From Mikania micrantha (lineage: Eukaryota > Streptophyta > Magnoliopsida > Asterales > Asteraceae), in assembly GCA_009363875.1 (NCBI GenBank), contig CM018683.1:46737711-46801710 (forward strand): a DNA stretch of 64,000 nucleotides, read 5' to 3'. A model generated the notes under the pieces. That model was not told the DNA's origin, made no database searches, and saw nothing but the letters and a program-made list of their open reading frames with translations. Both the position numbers and the translations under genes were made by a program. Below, one piece after another: positions 63,601-64,000 of this stretch. Position 1 is the stretch's first letter, and every line of letters starts with the position of its first letter.

Positions 63601-64000
63601 ACCAATGAGAACATGAATGATGATCATGTGCACATGACTTCATGACATCATTCACCACCTGAGCTAACTAAGTGTAGTAAGACTAGTTCTTACAACACTG
63701 TAGTTACAACTGGGTGAACGCTATGGGATAACAAGAATGATAATCAAAAAAACGTAACTTCATGATAACATCATCATTCACACAACTACTAACATCGTAT
63801 AATAAGACAAGTTATTATAAAACTTTGTTAAAGACTACGAGAACACATAACACTAAGAATAAACGACACTGAGATGGTGACTATGGTGAACACAACAACA
63901 ATTGATTACTATTAAACTATCTGTATTATATCACATCAATCATGTGCCATGTGTTCAAGTTCAAATTGTAAGACCCTCAGCAGCGAATCGTTTACCAGTT
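60628..64000 (+). repeat. Gypsy B 3' LTR, cut by the window end
   Basis: Starts TGTGACAACTAGTACC. It aligns with both parts of the 5' LTR and shows the uninterrupted site of the Copia C insertion (near 62078-62084). The window ends at the position corresponding to about 55893 of the 5' LTR, so about 1.3 kb is missing. A poly-A tract (62577-62604) is expanded relative to the 5' LTR. Confidence 0.93.

Larger units (their letters stand above)
17429..64000 (+). mobile_element. Gypsy B: Tekay-like element with giant LTRs, gutted interior, nested host of C, D and E
   Basis: The 5' LTR is split by Copia C into 17429-18864 and 53967-57179. The internal region 57180-60627 holds a gag relic and a chromodomain tail but no protease, RT or integrase core. 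The 3' LTR starts at 60628 and is cut by the window end. Reassembled, the 5' LTR is about 4.65 kb, so the 3' LTR should end near 65280. B entered the accessory ORF of Copia A. Lacking pol, it must have relied on proteins from relatives or decayed after insertion. Confidence 0.85.

Overview
This window is plant nuclear DNA made almost entirely of transposable elements. I recognise no intact host protein-coding gene, rRNA or functional tRNA. Its AT-rich spacers, plant TATA boxes, initiator-Met tRNA primer sites, SIRE-like Ty1-copia elements and Tekay-like chromoviruses point to a eudicot. The accessory ORF style suggests Asteraceae (inference).

Positions 1-9718 are an older mosaic: the right end of a hAT element (1-508), a reverse-oriented LTR relic (705-1252), a decayed coding fragment, an (ATA)n microsatellite, a complete but dead PIF/Harbinger transposon (4078-5836, TTA target duplication) and two decayed reverse-oriented gypsy LTRs (7184-8400 and 8411-9718).

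From 9719 to the end the window is one nest of LTR retrotransposons. Copia A (SIRE-like, starts 9719) was inserted into the old gypsy LTR. Gypsy B (starts 17429, runs past 64000, LTR about 4.65 kb) was inserted into A's accessory ORF. Copia C (18865-53961, duplication CCACA) was inserted into B's 5' LTR. Copia D (SIRE-like, 19013-45555, duplication TAATA) was inserted into C's 5' LTR. Gypsy E (Tekay-like, 25709-38002, duplication AAATA) was inserted into D's reverse transcriptase. A solo copia LTR F (42678-43222, duplication GTTGC) sits in D's accessory ORF, and a Mutator-like MITE (52772-53354, 9-bp duplication) sits in C's 3' LTR. LTR divergence counted by eye fits this order: E about 0.65%, D about 4%, C about 3-4.5%, B about 6%.

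The most interesting material is regulatory. D's LTR has an array of CATTCG/CGAATG palindromes ending 9 bp before a TATA box. The same array-TATA arrangement recurs inside D directly upstream of its accessory ORF, as if that ORF had its own LTR-type promoter. Solo LTR F has the same layout with a different half-site (AGGTTCG/CGAACCT). Copia A has a GTGGTTAT array plus TATA in the matching place. Gypsy E's LTR carries about 15 GGCCCA (Site II/TCP-type) motifs at 20-bp spacing and a tRNA-derived A-box/B-box/T5 module. Three gypsy LTR families share a candidate intron inside the LTR and a 15-bp palindrome. A hairpin at the pol stop codon, duplicated in E, shows a compensatory base change.

All boundaries, repeats and divergences were read by eye. 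No database search or folding program was run.
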